In this document: one piece after another, positions 63,174 to 64,000 of the stretch
How the letters are laid out: every line of letters starts with the position of its first letter
How positions within the stretch are numbered: position 1 is the first letter of the stretch
Source: Nakamurella multipartita DSM 44233
GTDB lineage: Bacteria > Actinomycetota > Actinomycetes > Mycobacteriales > Nakamurellaceae
Length of the DNA stretch: 64,000 bases
Reading direction: 5' to 3'
NCBI RefSeq assembly: GCF_000024365.1
Contig: NC_013235.1
Location: forward strand, 3,224,001 to 3,288,000
Notes under the pieces: generated by a model
Seen by the model: the letters and a program-made list of their open reading frames with translations, nothing else
Told to the model about the DNA's origin: nothing
Databases searched by the model: none
Program-made: the position numbers and the translations under genes

Positions 63174-64000
63174 AACTCCACCGGCCGGGCGCCGGCCCGG
63201 CGGGCGGTCGCCCGCAACCCGACGAACGCGGCCACGGCACCGGCCGCGACCAGCGCGGCGGCCAGGAACAGACCGGTCCGGTAGCCGCCCAGGAACGCGT
63301 CGACCGGCGCCTGCCCGGCCGCCAGCAGGGTGGCCTGCCGCGCGGTCAGCACGGCCCCGATCACCGTGATGCCGAGCAGCCCGGCGACCTCGCGGCTGGC
63401 GTTGAAGATCCCGGAGGCCACGCCCGCCTCGCCGCGGGGCATCGCGTCGAGCACGCTGGCGGTCAGCGGGACGGTCAGCCCGCCGCCGATCCCGATCACC
63501 GCGAAGGCCGGCATCAACGACCAGAATCCGGCGTCCGCACCGAGCAGGCTGACCGAGGCGATGCCCGCGGCCATCATCAGCATGGCCACCGGGACCACCC
63601 GACCCGCGCCGATCCGGTGCGAGACCCGTTCGGAGATCACGGCTCCCGCGGCCATCAGCAGGGCCATCGGCACGAACGCGGCGCCGGCCTCGGTCGGGCT
63701 GAAACCCAGCACCCCCTGCAGGTACAGGGAGGTGAAGAAGTAGATGCCGAACAGGCCGAAGGCCCACATCATCAGGGCCACGATGCCCCCGGTGAACACC
63801 CGCTCGCGGAACAGCGACATCGCCACCATCGGCTCGGTGGAGCGGCGCTCCACCAGCACGAACGCCACCCCGAGGGCGGCGGCCACCGCGAAGCAGCCCA
63901 GGATCATCGGCGAGGTCCAGCCGCGGTCGTGGCCTTCGATCAGCGCGAAGGTCAGTGCGAACAGGGCGGCCGAGGACGTCAGCATGCCGGGCACGTCGAA
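63143..64000 (-). CDS. MFS drug exporter, DHA2 type (5' truncated by window)
   Basis: The C-terminal 286 or so residues of a 14-helix EmrB/QacA-type MFS transporter; the start lies beyond the window. Helices such as GIVALMMWAFGLFGIYFFTS and MPAFAVIGIGGGLTVPLTAS are visible. The SGIFNASREVAGLLGITVIGAVL segment is typical of the DHA2 family. It should export a hydrophobic compound with H+ exchange. It converges with the MBL gene, sharing a terminator. Confidence 0.88.
   Translation of the reverse strand, partial: FDVPGMLTSSAALFALTFALIEGHDRGWTSPMILGCFAVAAALGVAFVLVERRSTEPMVAMSLFRERVFTGGIVALMMWAFGLFGIYFFTSLYLQGVLGFSPTEAGAAFVPMALLMAAGAVISERVSHRIGAGRVVPVAMLMMAAGIASVSLLGADAGFWSLMPAFAVIGIGGGLTVPLTASVLDAMPRGEAGVASGIFNASREVAGLLGITVIGAVLTARQATLLAAGQAPVDAFLGGYRTGLFLAAALVAAGAVAAFVGLRATARRAGARPVELPTEPAVLAG

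Overview
The window is chromosomal DNA of a high-GC Gram-positive bacterium (Actinomycetota). The evidence is a complete Pup-proteasome gene set (arc/mpa, dop, pup, prcB, prcA, pafA, pafB, pafC), a HelY-type Ski2-like helicase, a TrmI-type tRNA methyltransferase, a protein of the mycothiol-dependent isomerase fold, and many starts that look leaderless. The order hisE-hisG, RecB-like nuclease, trmI, arc, dop-pup-prcBA, pafABC, tatC, helY follows the mycobacterial Rv2122c-to-Rv2092c region, with local insertions. The genus cannot be fixed from the sequence; a Nakamurella/Frankia-like actinobacterium would fit. No rRNA, tRNA or CRISPR array was seen.

Layout. 1-3.7 kb: tail of a truncated gene, an ankyrin lipoprotein translationally coupled to a GntR/FCD regulator, and a divergent carotenoid-cleavage-type oxygenase with a perfect operator-like palindrome between them. 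3.7-10 kb: a 5'-3' exonuclease, a Cro/C1-cupin regulator, and a divergent operon (Na+:solute symporter, agmatinase-family ureohydrolase, TPP-dependent decarboxylase) that looks like uptake and breakdown of a guanidino compound. 10-25 kb (mostly minus strand): DUF4333 protein, helY, DUF6325, DUF2252, tatC, a K+ channel, pafC, pafB, pafA, two CorC/CNNM-type membrane proteins, then fxsA and a small acidic protein on the plus strand. 25-29.4 kb: a three-gene cassette of ECF sigma factor, small carboxypeptidase-regulatory-like protein and TPR-CHAT protease. 29.7-33.3 kb: dop-pup-prcB-prcA. 33.3-37.3 kb: FUSC-type membrane protein, an IS110-family insertion with a probable bridge-RNA region, and an aldo/keto reductase. 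37.5-43.8 kb: arc, trmI, an M50 site-2-type protease with CBS domains, a RecB-like Fe-S nuclease, hisG and hisE. 43.9-46.7 kb: GH13 alpha-glucosidase and divergent LacI regulator. 46.9-54.6 kb: an ArsR regulator and six overlapping genes for a membrane-bound hydrogenase-4/formate-hydrogenlyase-like complex, matching Rv0081-Rv0087 of M. tuberculosis, whose large subunit lacks the NiFe cysteines. 54.7-64 kb: epoxide-hydrolase-like enzyme, GAF regulator, uvrA, Gfo/Idh/MocA oxidoreductase, maleylpyruvate-isomerase-fold protein, metallo-beta-lactamase hydrolase and a truncated MFS exporter.

How they work together. Pup is made with a C-terminal Gln, deamidated by Dop, ligated to substrates by PafA, recognised by Arc and degraded in PrcAB; PafB/PafC form the adjacent WYL-domain DNA-damage regulator. 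The most interesting unexplained items are the sigma/CHAT cassette inside the proteasome region (same composition as the Csx29/Csx30/sigma part of type III-E CRISPR but without CRISPR), a dispersed repeat with inverted arms at 4.8-5.0 and 20.0-20.2 kb, the IS110 left-end RNA region, and the hydrogenase-like complex without a NiFe site.
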